Shown: positions 32,185-39,774 of the stretch, piece by piece | Position numbering within the stretch: the first letter of the stretch is position 1 | Layout: every line of letters begins with the position of its first letter | Assembly (NCBI GenBank): GCA_035380245.1 | Contig: DAOSXA010000002.1 | Location: 682,001 to 746,000 of the forward strand | DNA: 64,000 nt | From: Candidatus Zixiibacteriota bacterium | GTDB lineage: Bacteria > Zixibacteria > MSB-5A5 > GN15 > FEB-12 | Direction: 5' to 3' | Notes under the pieces: generated by a model | Seen by the model: only the letters and a program-made list of their open reading frames with translations | Database searches by the model: none | Told to the model about the DNA's origin: nothing | Translations under genes and position numbers: made by a program

Positions 32185-32213
32185 AGAAAAGGCAGCCGAG
32201 GCTGCCCTTTTCT
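32185..32213 (-). terminator. Rho-independent terminator after glnA
   Basis: AGAAAAGGCAGC and GCTGCCCTTTTCT flank a CGAG loop, with one bulged base, and give a minus-strand U-run (TTTTCTTATA). It lies 28 bases beyond the glnA stop. Confidence 0.8.
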
Positions 32214-32241
32214 CTTTGGATGGATATGGAGTCCCCACCGA

Positions 32242-33567
32242 CTATAACATCGGCAGATACTTTTGCTGCTCGAATTCCGAGACGTGCATCCGATAACGAT
32301 CCCATTCGATCCGCTTGTTCAACACCAAGGCGTTGTGGATATGCAGACCGAACGTCTCGCGAGCCAGTTCCGAGTTCTCGAACTCATCGATCGCCGTATC
32401 GAGCGAGCCGGGCAGGGTGTCGATCTTCAGATCGAATTTGGCCTGCTCGTCCATGTGGAAAATGTTCTCCTCAATCGGCTCCGCCAGATCGTATTTTCCC
32501 TCGATCCCTTTCAGTCCGGCGGCCAGCATCCCGGCGAAAGCGAGATACGGATTGGCGGCCGGGTCGGGTGAACGAAGCTCTATCCGGGTGGCTTTCTCTT
32601 TGCCCTGGCGATAGGCCGGCACACGGATCATCGAGGAGCGATTACGACGCCCCCAGGAAATATAAACCGGCGCTTCATAACCGGGAACGAGCCGCTTGTA
32701 GGAGTTCACCCACTGGTTGGTGACAAGGGTGATCTCTTTGATATGGCGAAGGATCCCGGCCACATAATAACGAGCCATCCGGGACAGGGAGTATTTCCCC
32801 TTGGTATCGAAGAACAGATTCTTGTCCCCCTTGAAAATCGACTGATGGCAGTGCATCCCGGAGCCGTTCTGACCGAAGATCGGTTTCGGCATGAAGGTGG
32901 CATACAGATCGTTCTGCATGGCAACTTCCTTTACCAGGAAACGATACACCTGGGCGAAATCGGCCATGACCAGCGCCTCCTGGTATTTCAGGTCGATCTC
33001 GTGCTGGCTGGGCGCGACCTCGTGGTGCGAGCACTCCACCGGGATGTCCATCGCCTCCAGCGCCGCCACCGTGGCCTTGCGCACCTGGGAGCCGAAATCT
33101 ATCGCATCGAAATCGAAATAGCCGGACTGGTCCATACCCTTGGTTCCATGGTCATCCTCGAAATAGAAATACTCGATCTCCGGACCGACGTTCAGAGTCC
33201 AGCCTTTCTCATGGAGCTTGGCAAGATTGCGGCGAAGCACCCAGCGCGGATCACCCTCGTACGGGGTGCCGTCGGGATTCTGGATGTCGCAGAACATCAT
33301 CGCCACCCGCTCGCCGGCGATCTCCCAGGGAATGATCCGGAACGTGACTGGGTCCGGAACGGCCATCAGGTCCGATTCCTCGATCCGAGCGAACCCCTCG
33401 ACCGAACTCCCGTCAAATCCCTGACCCTCTTCGAGTACCTGCTCGATCTCTGAGCGTGTGATCGACATTCCTTTGATTTTGCCGAGGATATCGGTAAAAC
33501 AGAGGCGGATATAGCGAATCCCGGCCTCATCGATCAGTCTCAACACATCTTCCCTGGTTTTAGTCAC
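32242..33567 (-). CDS. glnA: Glutamine synthetase, type I
   Basis: Makes glutamine from glutamate, ammonia and ATP. The 441 residues belong to class I: FTDILGKIKG and FDGSSVEGFARIEESD near the N-terminus, VGPEIEYFYF with metal-binding glutamates near 130, SHHEVAPSQHEID near 180, GSGMHCHQSIF, NSYKRLVPGYEAPVYISWGRRNRS near 310, and IELRSPDPAANPYL. At the position of the adenylylated tyrosine the sequence is ENIFHMD, with Phe for Tyr, and the length lacks the beta-class insert, so regulation by adenylylation is unlikely. The GTG at 33567 is chosen over a TTG 10 codons upstream because AAAGGAG lies 8 bases before it. Confidence 0.96.
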   Translation of the reverse strand: MTKTREDVLRLIDEAGIRYIRLCFTDILGKIKGMSITRSEIEQVLEEGQGFDGSSVEGFARIEESDLMAVPDPVTFRIIPWEIAGERVAMMFCDIQNPDGTPYEGDPRWVLRRNLAKLHEKGWTLNVGPEIEYFYFEDDHGTKGMDQSGYFDFDAIDFGSQVRKATVAALEAMDIPVECSHHEVAPSQHEIDLKYQEALVMADFAQVYRFLVKEVAMQNDLYATFMPKPIFGQNGSGMHCHQSIFKGDKNLFFDTKGKYSLSRMARYYVAGILRHIKEITLVTNQWVNSYKRLVPGYEAPVYISWGRRNRSSMIRVPAYRQGKEKATRIELRSPDPAANPYLAFAGMLAAGLKGIEGKYDLAEPIEENIFHMDEQAKFDLKIDTLPGSLDTAIDEFENSELARETFGLHIHNALVLNKRIEWDRYRMHVSEFEQQKYLPML

Positions 33568-33713
33568 CGTCTCTGCTCCTTTCGGGGGTATTGACAATAA
33601 TTTGAATAAATGTCAGGATCGCCCGTCTTGATCCCGGAAACAACAAAAACAATGACCCAACGGGTCCATTAGTCAGTGATTGATACAGAGTTGACCGGAA
33701 GAACAGGGAGAGA

Positions 33714-34202
33714 TTATTCCAGTCGCAGAGTCAGTTCCACATGCTCCGGAACAAGCTGTCGATATGTAACACCGGCCATATCGAAAATTTTCCGGGACGC
33801 CTGAAACACCGGCTGGTTGTGGTACTTGTCCGAGAGAAAGACCACTTCCCTGATCCCTACCTGAACGATCAACTTGGCGCACTCATTGCAAGGGAACAAC
33901 GAGACATACATAGTGGCCCCTTCAAGGTGCGACTTATCGGAGGCATTGGTGATGGCATTCATCTCGGCATGGCAGACATAGGGGTACTTGGTATCGAGGA
34001 ATTCCCCTTCGCGTGACCAGGGAAGGATATCATCGGAGCAACCGGTCGGGAAACCGTTGTAGCCGATCCCGATGATCCGCTTTTTCGAATTGACGATACA
34101 AGCTCCCACCTGGGTGCTGGGATCTTTCGAGCGCTTGGCTGAGAGCTGAGCAATTGCCATGAAGTACTCTTCCCAGCTTATGTAATCGGAACGTTTCTGC
34201 AT
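33714..34202 (-). CDS. dCMP deaminase (ComEB-like)
   Basis: Zinc-dependent deaminase of the dCMP/ComEB family, 162 residues, making dUMP for thymidylate synthesis. It has SWEEYFMAIA, SKDPSTQVGACIVN, YNGFPTGC near 48, the catalytic zinc ligands in VCHAEMNAI near 77 and FPCNECAKLI near 103. An in-frame stop sits four codons upstream, so the ATG at 34202 is the first possible ATG; there is no ribosome site at a usable distance. A promoter ending 6 bases before the ATG suggests a leaderless transcript. Confidence 0.93.
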   Translation of the reverse strand: MQKRSDYISWEEYFMAIAQLSAKRSKDPSTQVGACIVNSKKRIIGIGYNGFPTGCSDDILPWSREGEFLDTKYPYVCHAEMNAITNASDKSHLEGATMYVSLFPCNECAKLIVQVGIREVVFLSDKYHNQPVFQASRKIFDMAGVTYRQLVPEHVELTLRLE

Positions 34203-34208
34203 GGCCGG

Positions 34209-34237
34209 AATTTAGTATCGTCTTTTCCTCCGGTCAA
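34209..34237 (-). promoter_or_regulatory. Promoter placing transcript start on the dCMP deaminase ATG
   Basis: Minus-strand TTGACC (34237-34232), 17 bases, TAAATT (34214-34209), then 6 bases to the ATG. A start 7 bases after the -10 is the A of the ATG itself. The GGAGG inside the spacer would not be transcribed from this start. Confidence 0.55.
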
Positions 34238-34321
34238 GCGGATTGGTGAGAGCGGATCGGGTTCATGCTCTTTACCACAGGTTCGAAGAGGGATTAGCCC
34301 TGCGGCGGGGGTAACATCGGC

Positions 34322-34338
34322 AGGTCTCGGGGAGACCT
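34322..34338. repeat. AGGTCTC hairpin repeat
   Basis: AGGTCTC-GGG-GAGACCT, extended outward by GGC/GTC. Diverged copy of the hairpin at 31207-31229, with a C-G to G-C swap in the stem. Confidence 0.55.
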
Positions 34339-34357
34339 GTCCTGCGGCGTGAGGGAC

Positions 34358-34498
34358 TGTTGAAAAAGTCATACATTCGGATATTCAGTAAAACACAACT
34401 GTAATGCGGGCGACACAAGGCGCCCGCTACGCGAGGTCAGAGTCCTTTAACGCGTAGCGGTGGAGCTTGTCTCCGCCGCAAAAAGAGGTTTTTCAACA
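34358..34498. mobile_element. 141-bp repeat with terminal inverted repeats, copy B (MITE-like)
   Basis: Starts TGTTGAAAAA and ends TTTTTCAACA, a perfect 10-bp terminal inverted repeat. It is the reverse-oriented homologue of 16664-16804 with identical length. An internal GCGGGCG/CGCCCGC pair could also form a stem. Confidence 0.72.
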
Positions 34499-34554
34499 TT
34501 ACCGTGAGCGAGGTGATGGAACGAGGTTTTCGTAAGTCAGGTTGCAAGCACCCC

Positions 34555-35211
34555 CTACCTCACCCGCAGTTCCACCGACCAGTAGTAAGGCTTGTGCGTC
34601 AGGCGCTCAATGCGATAGAACGGCTCCAGGACCCGCCGAAGGTCTTCCTCCGAGAAGTAGTTCTTGATAATCTGGAACTCTTCGCCGTCCGGCACTTTCC
34701 GTTTAATCAACTGGTTCCCCGCCGCATCATGTCCGGCCAGCCGTCGCATATTCCCCTCCGCGGGCGGATTGTTGTCGATTATCCAGATCGTTCCTCCCGG
34801 CCGCAACACTCGGTTCAACTCATCGAAGAGTTTCTCGTAGCTCTGCTTCGGTTGATGCGACAACCAGAATCCCAACGCGATCAGATCGAACGAATGGTCT
34901 TCAAACGGAATACTCTCCAAACCGGCTTGTACGAACATCACCGGGCACGCGGCTTTCTTAAGTCGAGCTTCCCGTAACATTTCAGCAGAGATGTCGGCCG
35001 CCGTAATCTCGTGCGCCGTTTGCGACATGAACTCCAGCCAATAACCGGTTCCGCAGGGGATATCCAGCACCGTTTTACCGGCGGCGAGCTTTTTGAGTCG
35101 CACGACTTCATCGTCGATCTCTTGTCGTCGCTCCGGATTGTCACGATAGTAAATCCGCTCATAATCCGGCGCCCACCGGCAATAGTATTTGATTAAATTC
35201 GACTCAGGCAT
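34555..35211 (-). CDS. SAM-dependent methyltransferase
   Basis: Class I methyltransferase of about 218 residues, substrate unknown. Motif I is VLDIPCGTGYWLEFM near 48, the acidic end of strand 2 is AADISAEML, and the post-motif strand shows FDLIALGFWLSHQP near 108 followed by LNRVLRPGGTIWIID. The N-terminal YYxRWAPDYERIY is typical of small-molecule methyltransferases of the UbiE/COQ5-like superfamily. Start is uncertain: ATG 35211 overlaps the preceding flavoprotein gene by 8 bases; a GTG three codons upstream is possible. It is the last gene of a seven-gene operon. Confidence 0.83.
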   Translation of the reverse strand: MPESNLIKYYCRWAPDYERIYYRDNPERRQEIDDEVVRLKKLAAGKTVLDIPCGTGYWLEFMSQTAHEITAADISAEMLREARLKKAACPVMFVQAGLESIPFEDHSFDLIALGFWLSHQPKQSYEKLFDELNRVLRPGGTIWIIDNNPPAEGNMRRLAGHDAAGNQLIKRKVPDGEEFQIIKNYFSEEDLRRVLEPFYRIERLTHKPYYWSVELRVR

Positions 35212-35824
35212 ATTTGTCACTTTTCAACTTCTCGGCCAACTCCCGACCCAGCTTGCGGGCATCCTCCAACGCTTGCTTGTCTCCGGCGGCGCTGCCTCTG
35301 TTATGAAAATTATCACTGCGATATTCGAGCACGCCCTCGTTGACCACTTCAACCCATTTGAAAAATCCGGCCACGATTCTCCGCGCGCCCTCGAACCAGC
35401 CGCGTTCGCCGCCGACCAGCACCATCGCTCCCGGCCGTTTACGCGGCAACAGCTTGAGAAAATCATGTTCCGGATCCTTGTCGTCGAAATCGGCCGGTCG
35501 GAAACAATTACAGCGGTCGATAAACGTTTTGGCCTGTCCCGAAACCGTATCGAAATAAAGCGGACTTCCGAACAGCAACAGATCACACTCGGCCAAATCT
35601 TTGTATAGCTCGGTCAGATCGTCAGCCAGCACACAAAAACCTCGATCCGGTGCGAAGCCGCACGCCTGACAGGGCTGAAAAATCAATTCGTTAAGTTTCA
35701 CGAACCGCCAGGAGGAATTATTATCCGCCAGTGTTTCGATTACAGTCGTTGCGACTTCACCCAACAGGATATCGGTCGAAGCACCCGGCGCCGGCGAACC
35801 GGATATCGCCAGAATTTTAGCCAA
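35204..35824 (-). CDS. NAD(P)H-dependent FMN reductase / flavodoxin-fold protein
   Basis: A flavodoxin-fold protein of 206 residues. The N-terminal ILAISGSPAPGASTD is the phosphate-binding loop for FMN; FGSPLYFDTVSGQAKTFIDRC near 92 is the second flavin loop. A segment FQPCQACGFAPDRGFCVLADD sits where iron-sulfur flavoproteins carry a compact four-cysteine motif, but here only three cysteines with wide spacing remain, so a cluster is doubtful. The start is a TTG at 35824, overlapping the ABC-F stop by 8 bases with GGAGGAGA before it. Electron partner and substrate unknown. Confidence 0.8.
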   Translation of the reverse strand: MAKILAISGSPAPGASTDILLGEVATTVIETLADNNSSWRFVKLNELIFQPCQACGFAPDRGFCVLADDLTELYKDLAECDLLLFGSPLYFDTVSGQAKTFIDRCNCFRPADFDDKDPEHDFLKLLPRKRPGAMVLVGGERGWFEGARRIVAGFFKWVEVVNEGVLEYRSDNFHNRGSAAGDKQALEDARKLGRELAEKLKSDKYA

Positions 35825-37697
35825 GGTCAGTCTCCTCCAGCTCATCCAGACGAGCATAGGTTCCCAGCAATTCGTACTCTACTTCCTCTTTGCGAATCGA
35901 CGCCGCCTGCAAGGCCTCCCAGTCGTTACGCGGGAGATCATACTCGATATCCCGTTCGAGCCTGGTCAACTCCGCCTCCAGCTCAACGATCTTTTCCTGT
36001 GCCGCCTTGATATCCTTCTTCAGTCGCCCGCGCGCTTTGGACAATTCTTTGAAGCTCAAATAAGCCTCTTTCGACTTCACCGGCTTGATCGTTGCCGTCT
36101 CGGTCGGGCGCGTCTTCTCCATGTAGTAAGAGTAATTGCCATCGTACTGACGCAACGCGCCGCCGTCTATATGAAGAATCCGATTGACCACCCGGTCGAG
36201 GAAATGCCGGTCGTGGCTGACGATCAAACAGGAGCCCTCGTATTCGATCAAAGCCGCTTCAAGCGCCTCGCGCGAGTCCATGTCGAGATGGTTGGTCGGC
36301 TCGTCGAAGATGATGAAATTCGCCGGATGATACAACAGCCGCGCCAGCGACAGCTTGGTCTTTTCGCCTCCCGAGAGCGCCCGGACCGGTTTGAACGGTT
36401 CATCACCGGTAAATCCGAACCGGGCCAGAAATGCTCGCATCTTGCTGCCATCGGCCATCGGGTCAACTTCCCAGATGGAATCGAGCACTGTCAGGTCAGG
36501 ATCGAGATCGGTCAGCTCCTGATCGAAATATGCCACATCCACCTTGTTGCCGAGACAAATCTCGCCCCCGGCCGGGGATAGTTCTCCGATCAGCGATTTC
36601 AGCAACGTCGTTTTACCGGAGCCATTGCGCCCGATCAGTCCCACCTTCTCGCCGCGATAGATATCAACGTTGACGTCGTTGAGCACGATCCGGTCGCCGT
36701 ACCCGAGCGCGACATCGTTCAGCGACAGAATATGAGCGTAGGATCTTCCGGACGAGGCCATCTGGATTTTCGCTGCCTGTTCGTCGACTTTCGGCGGCGG
36801 CAGGCGTTTGATACGCGAGAGATATTTCAGCCGCGATTGCGCCTGCCTGGTTTTCTGCCCGGCCATATTGCGCCGGATAAACTCCTCAACCTTACGAATA
36901 TGCTCCTGCTGATGACGGTAGCGATGTTCGTGCAGGCGTCGTCGTTCGGTCCGTTCCTCGAAATAGCGATCTATCCCGCCGGTGTAAAACTCGATCTTGC
37001 CGTGCAGTAACTCCCAGACATCCCGAACCACCCGGCTCATGAACATCCGGTCGTGCGACACCACGATATAAGCACGGTTGGTCCCGGCCAGAAATTCCTC
37101 GAGCCATTGAGTCGATTCGATATCGAGATGGTTGGTTGGCTCGTCGAGTAACATCAGACTGCCGTTCCCGGCGAGGATACGCGCCAGCGACGCCCGATTT
37201 TTTTCACCGCCGGAGAAATTTTGCAGGCGTTCGGAATGCCGCTCGGGGATAAATCCCAGTCCCTGCAGAATCGTGTCTACCTGATGGTCGAACTCGAATC
37301 CGCCGGATATCTGGTATTTTTCCTGAAGGCTCCCCAGTTCTTCCAGCAATTCCCGGTCGTGCGGCGTAATTTCGAGTTGATGTTCCGCCGAGGAGATTTT
37401 CGCCCGCATCTCCAGAATGTCCGGCCGTCCCTGTGAGACATACTCGTTCAGGGTCAGACCGAGATATTCTCCCAACTCCTGTTCGGCATAGTCAATTTTG
37501 CAATCGCGCGAACGGTGCACGGCTCCGGCGTCAGTCTCATGTTTTCCGGCGATTATCTCGAACAGCGTCGTTTTACCGCAGCCGTTGCGACCCAACAACC
37601 CGATCTTGTCCCCGGAATTGACCGCGAAAGAAACCTGGTCCAGGACTATCTGGTCATCGAAACGGCGGGCCAGTTTCTCGGCCGTAAGGAGTGTCAT
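35817..37697 (-). CDS. ABC-F family ATPase (duplicated ATP-binding protein)
   Basis: A soluble ABC-F protein of 626 residues, a class acting on ribosomes in translation or antibiotic protection. Two ATPase domains: Walker A LGRNGCGKTTLF near 36 and IGRNGSGKTTLL near 365; signatures FSGGEKNRASLARIL and LSGGEKTKLSLARLL; Walker B MLLDEPTNHLDI and IIFDEPTNHLDM; an Arg/Lys-rich linker with QTRQAQSRLKYLSRIKR between. The C-terminal 80 residues form a coiled coil, as in Uup/YfmR-type members. ATG 37697 overlaps the preceding stop (ATGA) and follows GAGGAGG; the upstream in-frame extension lies inside the neighbouring gene. Confidence 0.92.
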   Translation of the reverse strand: MTLLTAEKLARRFDDQIVLDQVSFAVNSGDKIGLLGRNGCGKTTLFEIIAGKHETDAGAVHRSRDCKIDYAEQELGEYLGLTLNEYVSQGRPDILEMRAKISSAEHQLEITPHDRELLEELGSLQEKYQISGGFEFDHQVDTILQGLGFIPERHSERLQNFSGGEKNRASLARILAGNGSLMLLDEPTNHLDIESTQWLEEFLAGTNRAYIVVSHDRMFMSRVVRDVWELLHGKIEFYTGGIDRYFEERTERRRLHEHRYRHQQEHIRKVEEFIRRNMAGQKTRQAQSRLKYLSRIKRLPPPKVDEQAAKIQMASSGRSYAHILSLNDVALGYGDRIVLNDVNVDIYRGEKVGLIGRNGSGKTTLLKSLIGELSPAGGEICLGNKVDVAYFDQELTDLDPDLTVLDSIWEVDPMADGSKMRAFLARFGFTGDEPFKPVRALSGGEKTKLSLARLLYHPANFIIFDEPTNHLDMDSREALEAALIEYEGSCLIVSHDRHFLDRVVNRILHIDGGALRQYDGNYSYYMEKTRPTETATIKPVKSKEAYLSFKELSKARGRLKKDIKAAQEKIVELEAELTRLERDIEYDLPRNDWEALQAASIRKEEVEYELLGTYARLDELEETDLG

Positions 37698-39772
37698 GCC
37701 TCCTCCTCGGCCCCACTGCTTCTGCCGAGGAGCATCTCGGCCGCCATCAGGATCAACGCCAGCCAGACGAAAAACTGCCACAATTCACGCCCGTAACGCA
37801 GTTCGGTAATCGCGGCCTGCGTGGCGCCGGGACTGACTGCATGGAACTTCTTGATATGGAGCGAACCGGCCAGACGGTCGTCATCCACCGCCGCTAAGTT
37901 TCCCTCCGAGGGTACCATGTTCAACGCAAAACGATCCACTTCCCGTCCCATGTGAACGATCCGGTATACGCCGGGTAGATTGACCGGCTCGGGAATGACG
38001 CTCAGGCGACCGTCGTTCTCCTCAACCGAGAGGCGATACTCGGAACTATCGGGTGCGATCATGGTCGGTGGTAACTCATATTGCCCATGCAGATCGACCG
38101 CCCGCACGATCCGTTGTCCGACCTTCAGATCAGTCTCGAACTCCGACATGCGAGCCGTCAGATATTCCGCCACACGCGCCACCAGCGGCACGAAAAAGGC
38201 ATGCCCGGCGATATCGGAATAGGCCGGATCGATCGGTCCCGTAAAAGTCATCACCCGTCCCTCACCAAGACGGCTCTCCACCAGGCCGGGGCGATTACCG
38301 CTGAATAACATCAGCGTTTCGGCATAATCGGCCGCTTTTACACGCGGCAGGCTGTAGAATTTGAGGTCGGGTAGCTTGCGATCGAGTGAATCGAACGCCG
38401 TAAAAATCGGGTGTTCGCTTTTTACCGATGCCAGTGAATAAAAACCTACCCGGGTAACTTCGGTTTTGGCCGGTTCCTCTATCGTTACCCCGGTTATATT
38501 CGACCAGTCCCGGTTGAACCGTTCGACATTCGTACCGACTCCATACGTCAAAAACAGTCCCGTTCCACGCTCCACCGCGGCCTTGATCCGATCGACATAA
38601 TTGCTCGTCAACGTTGGGACACCGGCCAGAATAACCATGTCGTATTCGCTGAAATTCACCCCGGCGAGATTCCCCGGCGCCACCTGCTTGATCGACCAAT
38701 ACTGCCCCAATCCGGGCGTCGGTGCGAGCGCCAGGGCGATAAGCTGCGCCGACAGATCCTCGCCTGCCACCAGTACGTTGAACTGCTCGGGAATACGAAA
38801 ACTGAAATAACAGCGATTGTCGGCCGCAAAAATATCATCCGATAGTTCTATATATCCACTGTGCAGACCGGTCCGTGAAACCGAGCGGGTGAATTTTACC
38901 GGTGTTCTCTCTCCTCCGGCCACCGTCACATCCTGCTGCGCGACACGGCTCCCGTCGAGAAACAACGAGGCCATCAACTCGGTCGAACCGGCGCCCTCAT
39001 AATTCTGGATTTCCGCATTGATTTCAAAATCCCGTCCCGGTAAAAGCAACTGGCCACCGAAATCCATGCCGACCACACCCAGGTTACCCGCCGACTCCAA
39101 CGGCAAATCCACCATACAGATGCGGACATCATCATCCAGCGCTGTGAGACTATCCAACCCCTCCTGCGTCAGATTGACCTGCTGCCGGTCGGTCACCAAG
39201 TATAATTCACGATTGAGATTGGCGGCGTTGTTCAGTATTTCACTCGCCTGCTCCCAGGTTGCCGCCAGATCAGCCGGGCGATAAGCTATTTCGATTTGTT
39301 CCAATCGCTCCGAGGCCAGGGCTGCCGACGATGGTGTCAGGCTCTCGTCCCGACCACCGGCCATCGGGATCAGCGTCACTTCATCCGCTTCGCCGAACGT
39401 TTCCAACACCCGTCCGGTTGCCTGGCGGGCAATCTCGAACAGGTTGCCGTCGGTCACATAGCGATCCATCGAGCCGGAATTATCCAGAAGGATCACCGCC
39501 GAAACCGAGGCGTGCGATCCCACTCCGCCGCTTTGCAAGGTCGGTCGCGCAAAGGCCACCACTATCGCCAGGATGATCAACATCCGCAACAGCAGCAACA
39601 GCAACTGGCGAATTTTAAGTCGCCGCACCTGCCGTCGCTGCATTGCCTTGAGATGTTTCAAGGAGGAAAATTCAACCACCTTCACCCGCCGTTTGCTGAA
39701 CAGATGAATAATCAGCGGGATAAGCGCAGCCACGGCCGCGAACAGGACGGTTGAATTCAGAAAACTAAACAT
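37694..39772 (-). CDS. BatA-type membrane protein with von Willebrand factor A domain
   Basis: 692-residue membrane protein. The N-terminal two helices (FLNSTVLFAAVAALIPLIIHL and the LLLLLLRMLIILAIVVAFARP stretch near 56-76) enclose the SKRRVKVVEFSSLKHL loop of the BatA/aerotolerance N-terminal domain. A VWA domain follows with the metal site DNSGSM near 97. The middle has a CARDB-like and a glutamine-amidotransferase-like beta/alpha region (MVILAGVPT), and a last membrane helix is at the C-terminus. Such proteins in Bacteroidetes-type bacteria form MoxR-associated envelope stress systems; no moxR or DUF58 gene is seen here. It lies 2 bases after the TPR gene. Confidence 0.85.
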   Translation of the reverse strand: MFSFLNSTVLFAAVAALIPLIIHLFSKRRVKVVEFSSLKHLKAMQRRQVRRLKIRQLLLLLLRMLIILAIVVAFARPTLQSGGVGSHASVSAVILLDNSGSMDRYVTDGNLFEIARQATGRVLETFGEADEVTLIPMAGGRDESLTPSSAALASERLEQIEIAYRPADLAATWEQASEILNNAANLNRELYLVTDRQQVNLTQEGLDSLTALDDDVRICMVDLPLESAGNLGVVGMDFGGQLLLPGRDFEINAEIQNYEGAGSTELMASLFLDGSRVAQQDVTVAGGERTPVKFTRSVSRTGLHSGYIELSDDIFAADNRCYFSFRIPEQFNVLVAGEDLSAQLIALALAPTPGLGQYWSIKQVAPGNLAGVNFSEYDMVILAGVPTLTSNYVDRIKAAVERGTGLFLTYGVGTNVERFNRDWSNITGVTIEEPAKTEVTRVGFYSLASVKSEHPIFTAFDSLDRKLPDLKFYSLPRVKAADYAETLMLFSGNRPGLVESRLGEGRVMTFTGPIDPAYSDIAGHAFFVPLVARVAEYLTARMSEFETDLKVGQRIVRAVDLHGQYELPPTMIAPDSSEYRLSVEENDGRLSVIPEPVNLPGVYRIVHMGREVDRFALNMVPSEGNLAAVDDDRLAGSLHIKKFHAVSPGATQAAITELRYGRELWQFFVWLALILMAAEMLLGRSSGAEEEA

Positions 39773-39774
39773 AA

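Larger units (their letters stand above)
34203..34554. other. Intergenic region with promoter and repeats
   Basis: 352 bases between dCMP deaminase and the methyltransferase. It holds the deaminase promoter, a hairpin repeat at 34322-34338 and the second 141-bp inverted-repeat element at 34358-34498. I see no gene. Confidence 0.75.

Noticed and set aside
33568..33713. Sigma-54 or sigma-70 promoter for glnA
   Set aside because: No GG-N10-GC element and no -35/-10 pair with 16-18 bp spacing could be found; the region remains unexplained.
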